A DNA stretch of 64,000 nt from Arundinibacter roseus (GTDB taxonomy: Bacteria; Bacteroidota; Bacteroidia; Cytophagales; Spirosomataceae), in NCBI RefSeq assembly GCF_004348825.1, contig NZ_SMJU01000022.1:1-64000 (forward strand), given 5' to 3'. Position numbers and translations under genes: made by a program. Of this stretch, positions 53,164-61,959 are shown piece after piece (within the stretch, counting starts at the first letter, position 1; each line of letters starts with the position of its first letter). The notes below the pieces were generated by a model that had not been told where the DNA came from, made no database searches, and worked only from the letters and a program-made list of their open reading frames with translations.

Positions 53164-53601
53164 TTACTCTTGAAACTCATTTGCAGGATAGCTTTGAAGG
53201 TTTTTATGGCATTCGTGGTACCAGTTGGCTGCTTCCCTCGCATTTTGTACATCCAATGCCTTATATAGCTTTTTAATGTAATAGCGCACCCCATTGAGAG
53301 AAATTTGCAGGAACGCGGAGATCTGCCCATAACTATATCCCCTTGCCAGCAATTTAAGGATTTCAAACTCCTTTTTCTTTAAAGAAACGGATGCCTGAAA
53401 GCTATTTGTAGCATCCTGAAATTCTACCGTATGGAACTCTGATTGAGGAACGGGGTTCCTGGAAATAAGTTTAAAGCTGTTTACTTCTTCGATTTCAATA
53501 ACAAAATTTTGTTGCAAAGCTTCAATCAGTCTTTCTAATGGAACATTCAGAGGAACGGTCAGGATAATCTTTCTTTCGGAAGTAGGCGAAGGGGCTTTCA
53601 T
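53164..53601 (-). CDS. LuxR-type (GerE) helix-turn-helix transcription regulator, small
   Basis: A 145-aa protein. Residues ~75-130 form a GerE-type HTH: LKKKEFEILKLLARGYSYGQISAFLQISLNGVRYYIKKLYKAL, with the typical hydrophobic-core spacing and the recognition helix NGVRYYIKKLYK. The N-terminal 70 residues look like a small regulatory domain but no known receiver is seen. It is divergent from the LytTR regulator at 54116 and could act on the 514-base AT-rich interval between them. Signal and targets are not known. Confidence 0.8.
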   Translation of the reverse strand: MKAPSPTSERKIILTVPLNVPLERLIEALQQNFVIEIEEVNSFKLISRNPVPQSEFHTVEFQDATNSFQASVSLKKKEFEILKLLARGYSYGQISAFLQISLNGVRYYIKKLYKALDVQNAREAANWYHECHKNLQSYPANEFQE

Positions 53602-54115
53602 AAAGTTTAGTGTTTAGGTGTATAGCAACTCTTTGAAACTCATCCAAACTCGTGTACTGACAAGGAAGATACCGCATCTAAGCTGAATGAAAATGTTTCG
53701 ACCTGGGAAATTTAATGTAATTACTCATAAAGAATCAAGGATTTTGACGTATCAAGGTTTGAATTCGCGGATGAATAACTTGAAAAGTATACGACCGACA
53801 ATGGTTTATCACAAAAAAATCTGAGATAGATTTAAATACCTAGGCTATACAAGTTACATATTTACCCTTATTTTTAGGGTAAAAGAAAAAAAATTACCCA
53901 TTTATGTAAACAATCAAAATTCCTGTTCAGTCCTCTGTACGTCTCCTAAAACTAACTGAGAAATACTCTATTAATTCAATAATTGATTGACAAGTAATGT
54001 ATTTAAAGTGTAGTCATTCTCAAAGTCATTTTCTTTCTAGCATATACTAATAATTTATCTATCTTAAATAAACTACGGCTTTTTATTTACATTTAAATGC
54101 ATCATCAACAGTTAC
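53602..54115. other. AT-rich intergenic interval between two divergent regulators
   Basis: A 514-base stretch without a gene separates the HTH and LytTR regulator starts. It contains an 8-base palindrome TTTACCCT/AGGGTAAA (53861-53868 and 53876-53883) about 240 bases before the LytTR start and several poly-A/T tracts. I see no repeat family or RNA. Confidence 0.7.
53861..53883. promoter_or_regulatory. Palindrome, possible operator
   Basis: TTTACCCT and AGGGTAAA flank a seven-base AT spacer, a symmetric pattern fitting a dimeric regulator site. It lies between divergent genes for an HTH regulator and a LytTR regulator. Binding is speculative. Confidence 0.35.
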
Positions 54116-54796
54116 ATGAATTTATTAATACTTGAAGATAATCCAGCATATCAACGGCAGTTGGAAAATATGCTCCATTCAATTTCTGGCTTACAAATCA
54201 CCTTTGCAGAAACACTTGAAGTTGCTCAAACCTACCTTGACGTTTCTTCACCGGCATTACTCATAACGGAAGTATACCTCCCAGACGGAGAAGTGTTCTG
54301 TATGTTGAGAAAGATAAAACCTTCGTTTCCCATTATCTTCATAACCGAAGATACTCAGCCCGATAACCTGGACCTTAGCCTTTCAATTTCTCAACAAAGC
54401 ATCCTGTTAATCAAGCCTTTTCATCCTCTTACACTTCTTGGTATAGTCAGAAAATTTCTTGGACTATACCCTTCCATAAATGTGGTAAACAGTTTTTTGA
54501 TATATGACAAGTTCAAGAACTTAAAGGCACTTCCCTTTTCGGAGATTCATTATATAAAAGCCGAAGGTAACTACATCACGGTCAGGACCAATGAGGGCAG
54601 TTACACGATGAAGTATTCCCTGAAACGTGCGCTCGATGTCCTGGATGAGCGCTTCATACAGATTCACAAAGGGTACCTTGCTAACCTTGATTACTTCAAT
54701 CGCCTGAATCTCTCCCTGAATCAAATCATCATACACCAGCATCCTTTGCCAGTGGGGCGTTCGTTCCGGAAAAATGTGATTGAAAGAATATGTTGA
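54116..54796 (+). CDS. LytTR regulator with a non-canonical receiver (phospho-acceptor Asp replaced by Glu)
   Basis: This 226-aa protein has a receiver domain with the acidic pair LILEDN (residues 4-9) and Lys100 in LLIKPF, but the phospho-acceptor position reads LLITEVYLPDG, so Asp is replaced by Glu52. The LytTR DNA-binding domain follows at ~125-226, with YIKAEGNYITVRTNEGSYTMKYSLKRALDVL and VGRSFRKN. Glu at this site can mimic phosphorylation or make the domain inactive. No kinase gene is adjacent. The giant secreted protein gene starts 680 bases downstream in the same direction and is a plausible target. The preceding 514 bases are AT-rich. Confidence 0.85.
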   Translation: MNLLILEDNPAYQRQLENMLHSISGLQITFAETLEVAQTYLDVSSPALLITEVYLPDGEVFCMLRKIKPSFPIIFITEDTQPDNLDLSLSISQQSILLIKPFHPLTLLGIVRKFLGLYPSINVVNSFLIYDKFKNLKALPFSEIHYIKAEGNYITVRTNEGSYTMKYSLKRALDVLDERFIQIHKGYLANLDYFNRLNLSLNQIIIHQHPLPVGRSFRKNVIERIC

Positions 54797-55475
54797 AAAG
54801 ATTGCTGGCCGATGCCGATTTAAAGCACTTTACACAATTTTCTATTAGTTACATTTTAAATTAAAGATCATCCAAGACTTCGATAATACGTTAAACGAAT
54901 TCCATAAAAATGCACCTAAAAATGATTATATATTTATTATCTGAATTACTACACATTTTGGCAAGATATTTGATAGAAGGTCTTCTCTTCAATAATCTAC
55001 TGTCAATATATTCATGTAGGATGTCATTTGCATACGTATCGTGTCGTTGATCACCGAAATCGGCATTTCATTTAAATTTTAGCATGAACATTGATCATTC
55101 AGAATAGTGATTTAATTTCCAATGTCAATATTTTTAATCAGGATTCATGCACTATTTTTACTTAAAATATGAATAACAAACCTATACACTTAAAGTACAT
55201 AAACTACATAAGGCTATCCACTTTCCGGTGGATTTCTACTGTCGATGATTAGTTCCTGACGGTTTAAAGTAGTTTAGGATACGATCACAACCATCGAAGT
55301 TGTGACATGGGTCTTTTCATTGAATCTCTATCTTTTTCACTTTACCCATTCAGGAAAAACGCATTTATCTGTTGGCCAAATGTTGAATACACCGCCATTG
55401 GCACTATCCGAAACACAATAATTAAGCTACCACAAAGCCCCTTTTAAGTTCTGTTATTTTTAAAGCTTTCAAAAA
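54797..55475. other. AT-rich interval before the giant protein gene
   Basis: These 679 bases have no gene. A small palindrome (TCACAAC at 55285 and GTTGTGA at 55299) lies about 170 bases before the giant gene, and TTATTTTTAAAG near 55458 could act as a weak -7 region. Nothing else recognised. Confidence 0.6.
55285..55305. promoter_or_regulatory. Palindrome upstream of the giant protein gene
   Basis: TCACAAC and GTTGTGA are inverted around a seven-base spacer. The arrangement resembles a regulator-binding site in the long leader of the 1935-aa gene. No protein is known to bind it. Confidence 0.35.
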
Positions 55476-58400
55476 ATGATACACCACTACTCTTTTCGCA
55501 TTCTACGTTTCTTGCTTTTTCTTACACTCTTAGGGGCTCATATGCAGGCTGAAGCCCAAACGCTCTGTCGTATTCAGGGAAATGACGCATCGCCTCCGGG
55601 CATTCTGGATTGTAATGGGAAGCGGGTGTGGTGCATTGAGCAGGGAAAAGAATGGTGCTTCAATATCAAGCACACATACAACAGCGTTCCCTGGGATGAA
55701 TTGTCCACTGATCAGGAATGTCAAATTGGCTACCTGATGGCCTTGTATCAGGAATATCAGGGAATTGGCGGATACAGTGAAACCGATTTTCAGGATGCCA
55801 TTTGGACTATCCATACACCGGGTTATTCAGGCTCAGCAGAAAGTGCCTTCCTGGTAGCTGCTGCACAAGCCTATTGTAACGGAGATAATACATCCTTTAA
55901 CTATACGATATATTGCAACAGAGCTACCCTGGAAATTACTACGAATCAGAATTTTGTGTATTTGCAGGACTTTAGCTCACTAACACCATATCTTGAATTA
56001 TCCAGCCTACCTGCGGGAGCTCAGCTAATTCCTCGTGGAAATACGGGTTTTATGCTTATACTGGAAACCCCCGGCACCTTTACTTTGGAGTTTGAATTCG
56101 GGCTTACAGCCGACTGTACCCCACAATATAGAGAACTAGAATATTGCAAGATTACAAATACATCTATCGAGTATTGGAAAGATATTGACGAAGCAGACCC
56201 TGATGCTCCGGGCTGTCAGGTACTTGGTTCGGTTACTTACAACATCTCCTGTCAGGGAGTGACCGTAAACAATCAGTGCTCTACCTGTCAGGGGGATTTT
56301 ACGTTTACGGTGGAGCAGGAATGTACGAACGGTTTTTGGACAGGGCATACAATTGTATTCCCAAATTACTTTAACCCAAATATCCTATACAAACTATTTA
56401 CCCAAGCCGAAGTAATTGGTGGAATAACCTATACAGATCTAAACTCCTGGACTCCACTACTCAATGGAAACCTGACGATTTCTACCCTTGAAAATGGAAA
56501 CGTGGTTCTTGTATTAGCAGAGCTTGATGGCAATGGAAATGTCACCTGTGTAAAATGCATACCAATTACACTTCCCGAAATAACAGGCGGCCCCTGCGGC
56601 CCTGTGTGTGAGGTTGAAGCCGGACAAAACCAGACGCTTCCCTGCACCAATGGTGTGCTCACCACCACCACGACGCTTACTGGCTTCACTCCTGCTGGTG
56701 GCACCTGGACGGCGGCTGGTGGGAATCCTGCCAATGCTACCATAAGCAACGCCGGTGTTGCTACGGGCATGACCGTGGCGGGTAACTATACCTTTATTTA
56801 TACCGTTAGCCCTGGCTGCTCAGACCAGGTGACCATAACCGTACAGCCTTGCGGTAGCTGTGTAGTTGATGCCGGACCTAGCCAGGCTTTGCCTTGTACG
56901 AATGGCGTACTTACCACCACCACAACTCTCACAGGTTTTAGCCCTGCCGGTGGCACCTGGACAGCCGCTGTGGGAAACCCTGCCAATGCCACAATTACCA
57001 ATGCAGGTTTGGTTACAGGCATGACTGTCGCGGGTCAGTATACATTTATTTACACCATTAGCCCTGGCTGTTCTGACCAGGCAACCGTAACCGTCGTGCC
57101 CTGCGAGACGGAATGTGACGTTTTTGCCGGAAATGATCAGGACATTTGTTTCCCCCAATCAACCACAGCCATTACTGATTTTAGCCCGGCCGGAGGAACC
57201 TGGACGGTCTCACCCCAAATTTTACAGCCTATATTACCCAGCATTGATAACAACGGAAACGTGACGGGCATGACAGCTGTGGGTACTTACTACTTTATAT
57301 ACACACTTGGCGAATGTTCGGATACCGTTGCTGTCACGGTTAGAGTGTGTGACGAAGAGTGTGTCAAGCCGAAGGCGGGCCCGGATGTGGAGATCTGCCA
57401 GCCGGAACTAAAAGCTCAGCTACCTGCTGCGGGTACGGGCGAAATGTGGATACCAGGAATAACCGTCCCTGCCAACATTTCAGGGGCAACTATTTCGCAA
57501 AACGGCATGGTAACGTTTGACAACAACAGCGTCACCGGTTTCTTCCAATTTATTCTTATGAATGAAAAGGATAAAACCTGTGCCGACACTGTTTGGGTAG
57601 CTCGAAATCGAAAGGTCAATGCAGGGCCTGATAGTACCATTTGCGAACCTACCAGCTCGATAGTTATTGGCAGCAACGGTCTTTCTTTTGAGGAAAGCTG
57701 GCAGGTAGTACCCGGAAATCCGGCAGCCGTAACGCTGAGTGTAAATGGTACAGATGTAGTTGCCAACGGGCTGACCGTAAACGGAACGTATAAGTTTATC
57801 TTAAAAGGACAGCCCGATTTCATATATCCTGAGGTTCCCATTGAACTACAAAAATACTGCCCTGATACCCTTTGCGTCATTAGAGAAAATTGTTGTACAA
57901 TCACAGTGGCTATAACCGATACTATTTGTGTAGGCAATGGCACCCCTGACGACCCTTCTGATGACATTTGGGGCTTTACGCTTACAGTGAGCAACCCAAA
58001 TAACCCAAATGGGACCTGGACCAGCCCCAATCCTTCGATTGGCAGCGGAATCTATGGAGTCCCCAAAGAGATAATCATGCTTACCGGGCCTATCACTTTC
58101 TCAATAACGGATGATACTGACCCCCAATGCAGTGAGGAATTTAAAGTTCCCCCCCCTGAAAACTGTGAATGCTGTTTAAAGCTAACCATAGACAGCGTCG
58201 AATGCGACAATAAAGGCACTGCTGATCCTGATGACGATGAAGCCGTAATCACAGTAACCGTTTCGTGTTCGGAAGGTGCCGCCTGGGAGCTAATACGAAA
58301 GGTGGATGACAATGGAACTCAAAAGGTGTTAATTGGAGAGTATACAGGCGATCAAACCATAACCTTCAATGTCAACATTAAAGATGCTGTGAGCGGATTT

Positions 58401-61283
58401 ACAAATCAAAATGGATTTGTATTATGGTACATGATTAAAGACGACTATAAATGTGTAGGAGACGCCTGGATATTTGCTCCTGATTGCGATGCATGTATCA
58501 AGCCTGATGCAGGAGATGATGTCAGGCTGTGTAGCCCCACTTCGACTTATGACCTACCCGACGCACCGTCAGGCCAGGAGTGGATAGCCGCAGCCGGGAA
58601 TCCGGTAGTCGCCACAATTACTGCTACTACGGGTCAAATAAGCAATATGACTGCCTTAGGCAACTACAAGTTTGTACTACGCCACCTAAGCGATCCTACT
58701 TGCGCAGATACTGTGTCAATTTTTATAGACAGCAAACCTACACCGGTTATTACACCAGCCGCAGCTAGTATCTGTGTGGGTGAATCCGTAGTACTTACCG
58801 CATCAAATTGTGTGGGTCCGGTGGTCTGGTCTACGGGTGCCACATCTCCATCAATCACCGTATCCCCTGGAACGACTACTTCCTATACAGTGAGTTGTCA
58901 AGAAGGGGAATGCACTGGGGATGCAAGTGTTACCGTGACCGTTAAACCGCAACCCGAAATTACCAGTAGTGGAAATCCCGTTTGCGCCAGCGATTTAACC
59001 ACCTACACCGTTAACTTCACGGCCACTGCCGGAGCTACCGTTACTGCCGACAAAGGAACAGTAAGCGGCAGCAGCGTCACGGGTGTGCCTTCCGGCGAAA
59101 CCGTCCGAATCATTGCTGAGCTCGACGGATGTTCCGACACGCTCACGGTTACCTTTAACTGTGAGTGCCCCGTGGTAACGCCGCCCGTACCATCCGCTAC
59201 ACCTGCAACCATTTGCGTGGGTGAAAGCAGCACGCTTTCGGCCACCGGGTGTGCATCAGGTACCGTCAGCTGGTTTACGAATGCTGGTTTGACAACATCC
59301 CTGAGCAACCTAACTGTTAGCCCAACTACGACCACCACTTACTACGCTGTATGTACGATCACGGCCAGCGGCTGCGCCAGTCAGGCGGCTCCGGTTACCG
59401 TAACGGTCAACCCACTGCCCACACCTGCGGTGAACAGTCCCGCAATTTGTGTAGGTGAAAGCGCCACACTGACCGTGACCAACTGCGCGGGAACCGTAAC
59501 CTGGAACGACGCCACGACGGGCCTGATCAAAACCGTCAGCCCAGCCGTAACCACCACTTACACGGCTACCTGTTTGGTGAATGGATGCGAAGGAGAAACC
59601 ACCGCAACCGTGACCGTTAAGCCGCAACCAGAAATTACCAGCAGCGGAAATCCGGTTTGCGCCAGCGATTTAACCACTTACACCGTCAACTTCACGGCTA
59701 CTGCCGGGGCCACCATTACAGCCAACCTGGGAACAGTAAGCGGTAGCAGCGTCACGGGTATACCCTCAGGTGCAACTGTCCAAATCATCGCCGATCTGAA
59801 TGGATGCCGGGACACTTTGCTACTAACACATACTTGTGTAACAATTTGCATTGAGCCAACAATAGCTAATAGTTCCTCAACCGCAGCAACCTGTATAGCA
59901 ACCGTTTCCAATACTGACGCAAGTATCACATTAACAGGCATCAGTGGAGGAAATCGCTATGCTTATGCAACCACAGTTGGAGGCTTAGCTCCCTACTCAG
60001 CAGCAACACCCCTGGCAGGGACAAGTCTTACAATTAGTAACTTGCCAAATCCTGCCAATCCTGCCGGACAGAGCTATGTCGTGAGAATTTATAATGGAGC
60101 CAACGACTGTTACACAGACGTAGTAGTTCTGGTTCCTGTACGGGTGTGTAGCGAAGACTGCGTAAAGCCAGACGCTGGTGAAGATCAATTGATCTGTGCA
60201 CCGGTTTCAAGTATTGACCTGGTAGATGCAAACCCTAACGAAGAATGGATATCGTGGTCAATGAACCCCGCAGGTGTTAGTATTACTGCCCAAACCGGAG
60301 TGGCAAATGGCATGACAACCAATGGAGTATATGCCTTTATTTTGCGCGATGTAACACTAGGAAGTACTTGTTCGGACACCATATTTATATATCGGGGTGA
60401 ACTCAATTTAAGCAATAGCAGTACCTGCGAGAGTACTTTCCAGCTTCCCGCTATTGTTAACGGTAGCTGGTCGGTAGCGATTGGAAACACAGCTTCTGTT
60501 ACGCCAACAGGTACAGTCACAGGTATGAATTTGCCCGGTCCGTATAATTTTATTCTGACAAACGGTGTATGTACAACCACAGTAACTATTGAACGATTGG
60601 ATTGCACACAGCCAATTTACGATCTATCGCTAAGTAAGGTAGTTAGCAAACAAGTGGCGATGCTCGGCGAAACTATCACGTATATGATCCGGGTGACAAA
60701 CGAGGGAACGGCACCGGCCACGGGCGTGACTGTCAGGGATGTGCTAAACGCCGGAGTACAATACGTAAGCAGCAGCGCAGACGCAGGTGCTTATGAATTC
60801 TCCACAAAGACATGGACAATTGGCACCGTTGGCACCGGGCAGACCGTCACACTGACGATACAGGTTAAGGTTATAGCACCGGGAGTATGGTTTAACACAG
60901 CGGAGATTTGTACTATGAACGAAGACGATACCGACAGTGAGCCCTGCAATGAAGTGGAAACCGAAGACGATATTGATCGTGTGTGTTTTACGGTACCTTA
61001 CCTCCTGTGTCGTGGACAAAACAATGCCCTGGAATTAACTGTACCCTCGGAATATACCGGTGTCGTATGGTTTAGAAAAGTACAAGGTGGTCAACCGGTA
61101 CAAGTTGCTATGGGCAATTCTTATACGGCAAGCGAAACCGAACTCGGCAGCTACGAGTACACTTTCACATCCACATCTGGCACGTGCCCAGCCGAGGGTT
61201 GCTGTCCGGTTCTATTGGTAGTAGAAGACTGCTGTCCAAAAGAAATCTGTGTACCGTTTACGATTACTAAATACAAAAAATAA
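55476..61283 (+). CDS. Giant cysteine-rich secreted adhesin-like protein with thioester-like N-terminus, Ig-like repeats and DUF11 domain
   Basis: A 1935-aa protein with a signal peptide (~residues 1-28). Residues ~40-150 contain VWCIEQG (Cys53) and DFQDAIW (Gln106), like the Cys-Gln thioester pair of TED adhesin domains. Then come repeated ~84-residue units (378-461, 462-545, diverged copies to ~720, others later) with AGxxxxLxC...PAGGTWT...GMTVAG motifs. Ig-like units with ICVGES...VSPxTTTxYT follow at ~1095-1450, including a duplicated block. A DUF11 domain (LSLSKVVSKQVAMLGETITYMIRVTNEG) spans ~1715-1830. The tail ends CCPKEICVPFTITKYKK. It probably forms surface fibres; no classical type IX signal domain was seen. 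Confidence 0.75.
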   Translation: MIHHYSFRILRFLLFLTLLGAHMQAEAQTLCRIQGNDASPPGILDCNGKRVWCIEQGKEWCFNIKHTYNSVPWDELSTDQECQIGYLMALYQEYQGIGGYSETDFQDAIWTIHTPGYSGSAESAFLVAAAQAYCNGDNTSFNYTIYCNRATLEITTNQNFVYLQDFSSLTPYLELSSLPAGAQLIPRGNTGFMLILETPGTFTLEFEFGLTADCTPQYRELEYCKITNTSIEYWKDIDEADPDAPGCQVLGSVTYNISCQGVTVNNQCSTCQGDFTFTVEQECTNGFWTGHTIVFPNYFNPNILYKLFTQAEVIGGITYTDLNSWTPLLNGNLTISTLENGNVVLVLAELDGNGNVTCVKCIPITLPEITGGPCGPVCEVEAGQNQTLPCTNGVLTTTTTLTGFTPAGGTWTAAGGNPANATISNAGVATGMTVAGNYTFIYTVSPGCSDQVTITVQPCGSCVVDAGPSQALPCTNGVLTTTTTLTGFSPAGGTWTAAVGNPANATITNAGLVTGMTVAGQYTFIYTISPGCSDQATVTVVPCETECDVFAGNDQDICFPQSTTAITDFSPAGGTWTVSPQILQPILPSIDNNGNVTGMTAVGTYYFIYTLGECSDTVAVTVRVCDEECVKPKAGPDVEICQPELKAQLPAAGTGEMWIPGITVPANISGATISQNGMVTFDNNSVTGFFQFILMNEKDKTCADTVWVARNRKVNAGPDSTICEPTSSIVIGSNGLSFEESWQVVPGNPAAVTLSVNGTDVVANGLTVNGTYKFILKGQPDFIYPEVPIELQKYCPDTLCVIRENCCTITVAITDTICVGNGTPDDPSDDIWGFTLTVSNPNNPNGTWTSPNPSIGSGIYGVPKEIIMLTGPITFSITDDTDPQCSEEFKVPPPENCECCLKLTIDSVECDNKGTADPDDDEAVITVTVSCSEGAAWELIRKVDDNGTQKVLIGEYTGDQTITFNVNIKDAVSGFTNQNGFVLWYMIKDDYKCVGDAWIFAPDCDACIKPDAGDDVRLCSPTSTYDLPDAPSGQEWIAAAGNPVVATITATTGQISNMTALGNYKFVLRHLSDPTCADTVSIFIDSKPTPVITPAAASICVGESVVLTASNCVGPVVWSTGATSPSITVSPGTTTSYTVSCQEGECTGDASVTVTVKPQPEITSSGNPVCASDLTTYTVNFTATAGATVTADKGTVSGSSVTGVPSGETVRIIAELDGCSDTLTVTFNCECPVVTPPVPSATPATICVGESSTLSATGCASGTVSWFTNAGLTTSLSNLTVSPTTTTTYYAVCTITASGCASQAAPVTVTVNPLPTPAVNSPAICVGESATLTVTNCAGTVTWNDATTGLIKTVSPAVTTTYTATCLVNGCEGETTATVTVKPQPEITSSGNPVCASDLTTYTVNFTATAGATITANLGTVSGSSVTGIPSGATVQIIADLNGCRDTLLLTHTCVTICIEPTIANSSSTAATCIATVSNTDASITLTGISGGNRYAYATTVGGLAPYSAATPLAGTSLTISNLPNPANPAGQSYVVRIYNGANDCYTDVVVLVPVRVCSEDCVKPDAGEDQLICAPVSSIDLVDANPNEEWISWSMNPAGVSITAQTGVANGMTTNGVYAFILRDVTLGSTCSDTIFIYRGELNLSNSSTCESTFQLPAIVNGSWSVAIGNTASVTPTGTVTGMNLPGPYNFILTNGVCTTTVTIERLDCTQPIYDLSLSKVVSKQVAMLGETITYMIRVTNEGTAPATGVTVRDVLNAGVQYVSSSADAGAYEFSTKTWTIGTVGTGQTVTLTIQVKVIAPGVWFNTAEICTMNEDDTDSEPCNEVETEDDIDRVCFTVPYLLCRGQNNALELTVPSEYTGVVWFRKVQGGQPVQVAMGNSYTASETELGSYEYTFTSTSGTCPAEGCCPVLLVVEDCCPKEICVPFTITKYKK
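56607..57110 (+). repeat. Two tandem 252-base coding repeats in the giant gene
   Basis: Codons for residues 378-461 and 462-545 form tandem 84-aa repeats whose proteins are nearly identical over PCTNGVLTTTTTLTGF and AGGTWTAA, while many third bases differ. Amino-acid conservation with synonymous divergence suggests selection on protein rather than recent copying. Confidence 0.85.
58941..59769 (+). repeat. Direct ~154-base repeats 675 bases apart within the giant gene
   Basis: 58941-59094 and 59616-59769 encode the same PQPEITSSGNPVCASDLTTY block and continue highly similar through GTVSGSSVTG. The offset of 675 bases is an exact number of codons, so recombination between copies would delete or add 225 residues in frame. 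Confidence 0.85.
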
Positions 61284-61348
61284 CAATTTATTGAGTGAAT
61301 CGTGAGCAGTAGCTGGCCTATGGCTTACCATTCACTCATATGCTTCTC

Positions 61349-61393
61349 AATGCGCACATAATAATGTATTTTATACATTATTATGTGCGCATT
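61349..61393. terminator. 21-base perfect hairpin after the giant gene
   Basis: AATGCGCACATAATAATGTAT (61349-61369) pairs perfectly with 61373-61393 around the loop TTT, followed by TTTATTTTTT. It lies 65 bases after the stop codon and should terminate strongly in both directions. Confidence 0.88.
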
Positions 61394-61959
61394 TTATTTT
61401 TTATCAGTACTAAAAAAATAGAATTATGTAGAAAATTTAAAAAACTAATTTTATCGTAGACAACTTCGCCAGGTGTATGATTTTTAAGTATATTATTAGT
61501 TATATTTTGCTTGTTGTATTTTATAAAAATCAGCAGAAATAAATAGTTTATTTATTCAGAATAAGTTTTTTTTAAATTTAAAGATACTTTTATGTATGCA
61601 CTTCTACAGTTGGTGATATATATCTGATTATCAAATATTTAAATAGTTTAGAATAAACTAATACTTTAAAAAAACCTAACTGGCATTTCTCCTAAAATCT
61701 TTCCTTACCCGATTATACTGAACGTATATTCAATCATTATTTTTAATTATAAGTTACATTTACCAAATAAATATTTGCCACACCTTCCTACTTGAACACT
61801 AACTGAAAATAAAAAAAACAATTTGTGTCCCCGAACAAATTATTAATTACTACTTATTCAAGGAATATATTTGCATTTTTTATGATTTATACATACCACT
61901 ATATGGATAATTTGGTACATTTTTTGTCATAAAAAAAGAAGCATAAAATCGTTTTCTAT
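61394..61959. other. AT-rich interval before the SBBP-type gene
   Basis: About 560 bases of A/T-rich sequence with no open frame of note and no visible RNA. It isolates the next gene and probably contains its promoter; poly-T and poly-A tracts are common. Confidence 0.6.

Noticed and set aside
57416-58030. Long - strand open frames inside the 1935-aa gene
   Set aside because: They are by-products of Thr/Gly/Val-rich codons in the repeats; the + strand frame has a signal peptide and consistent domains.
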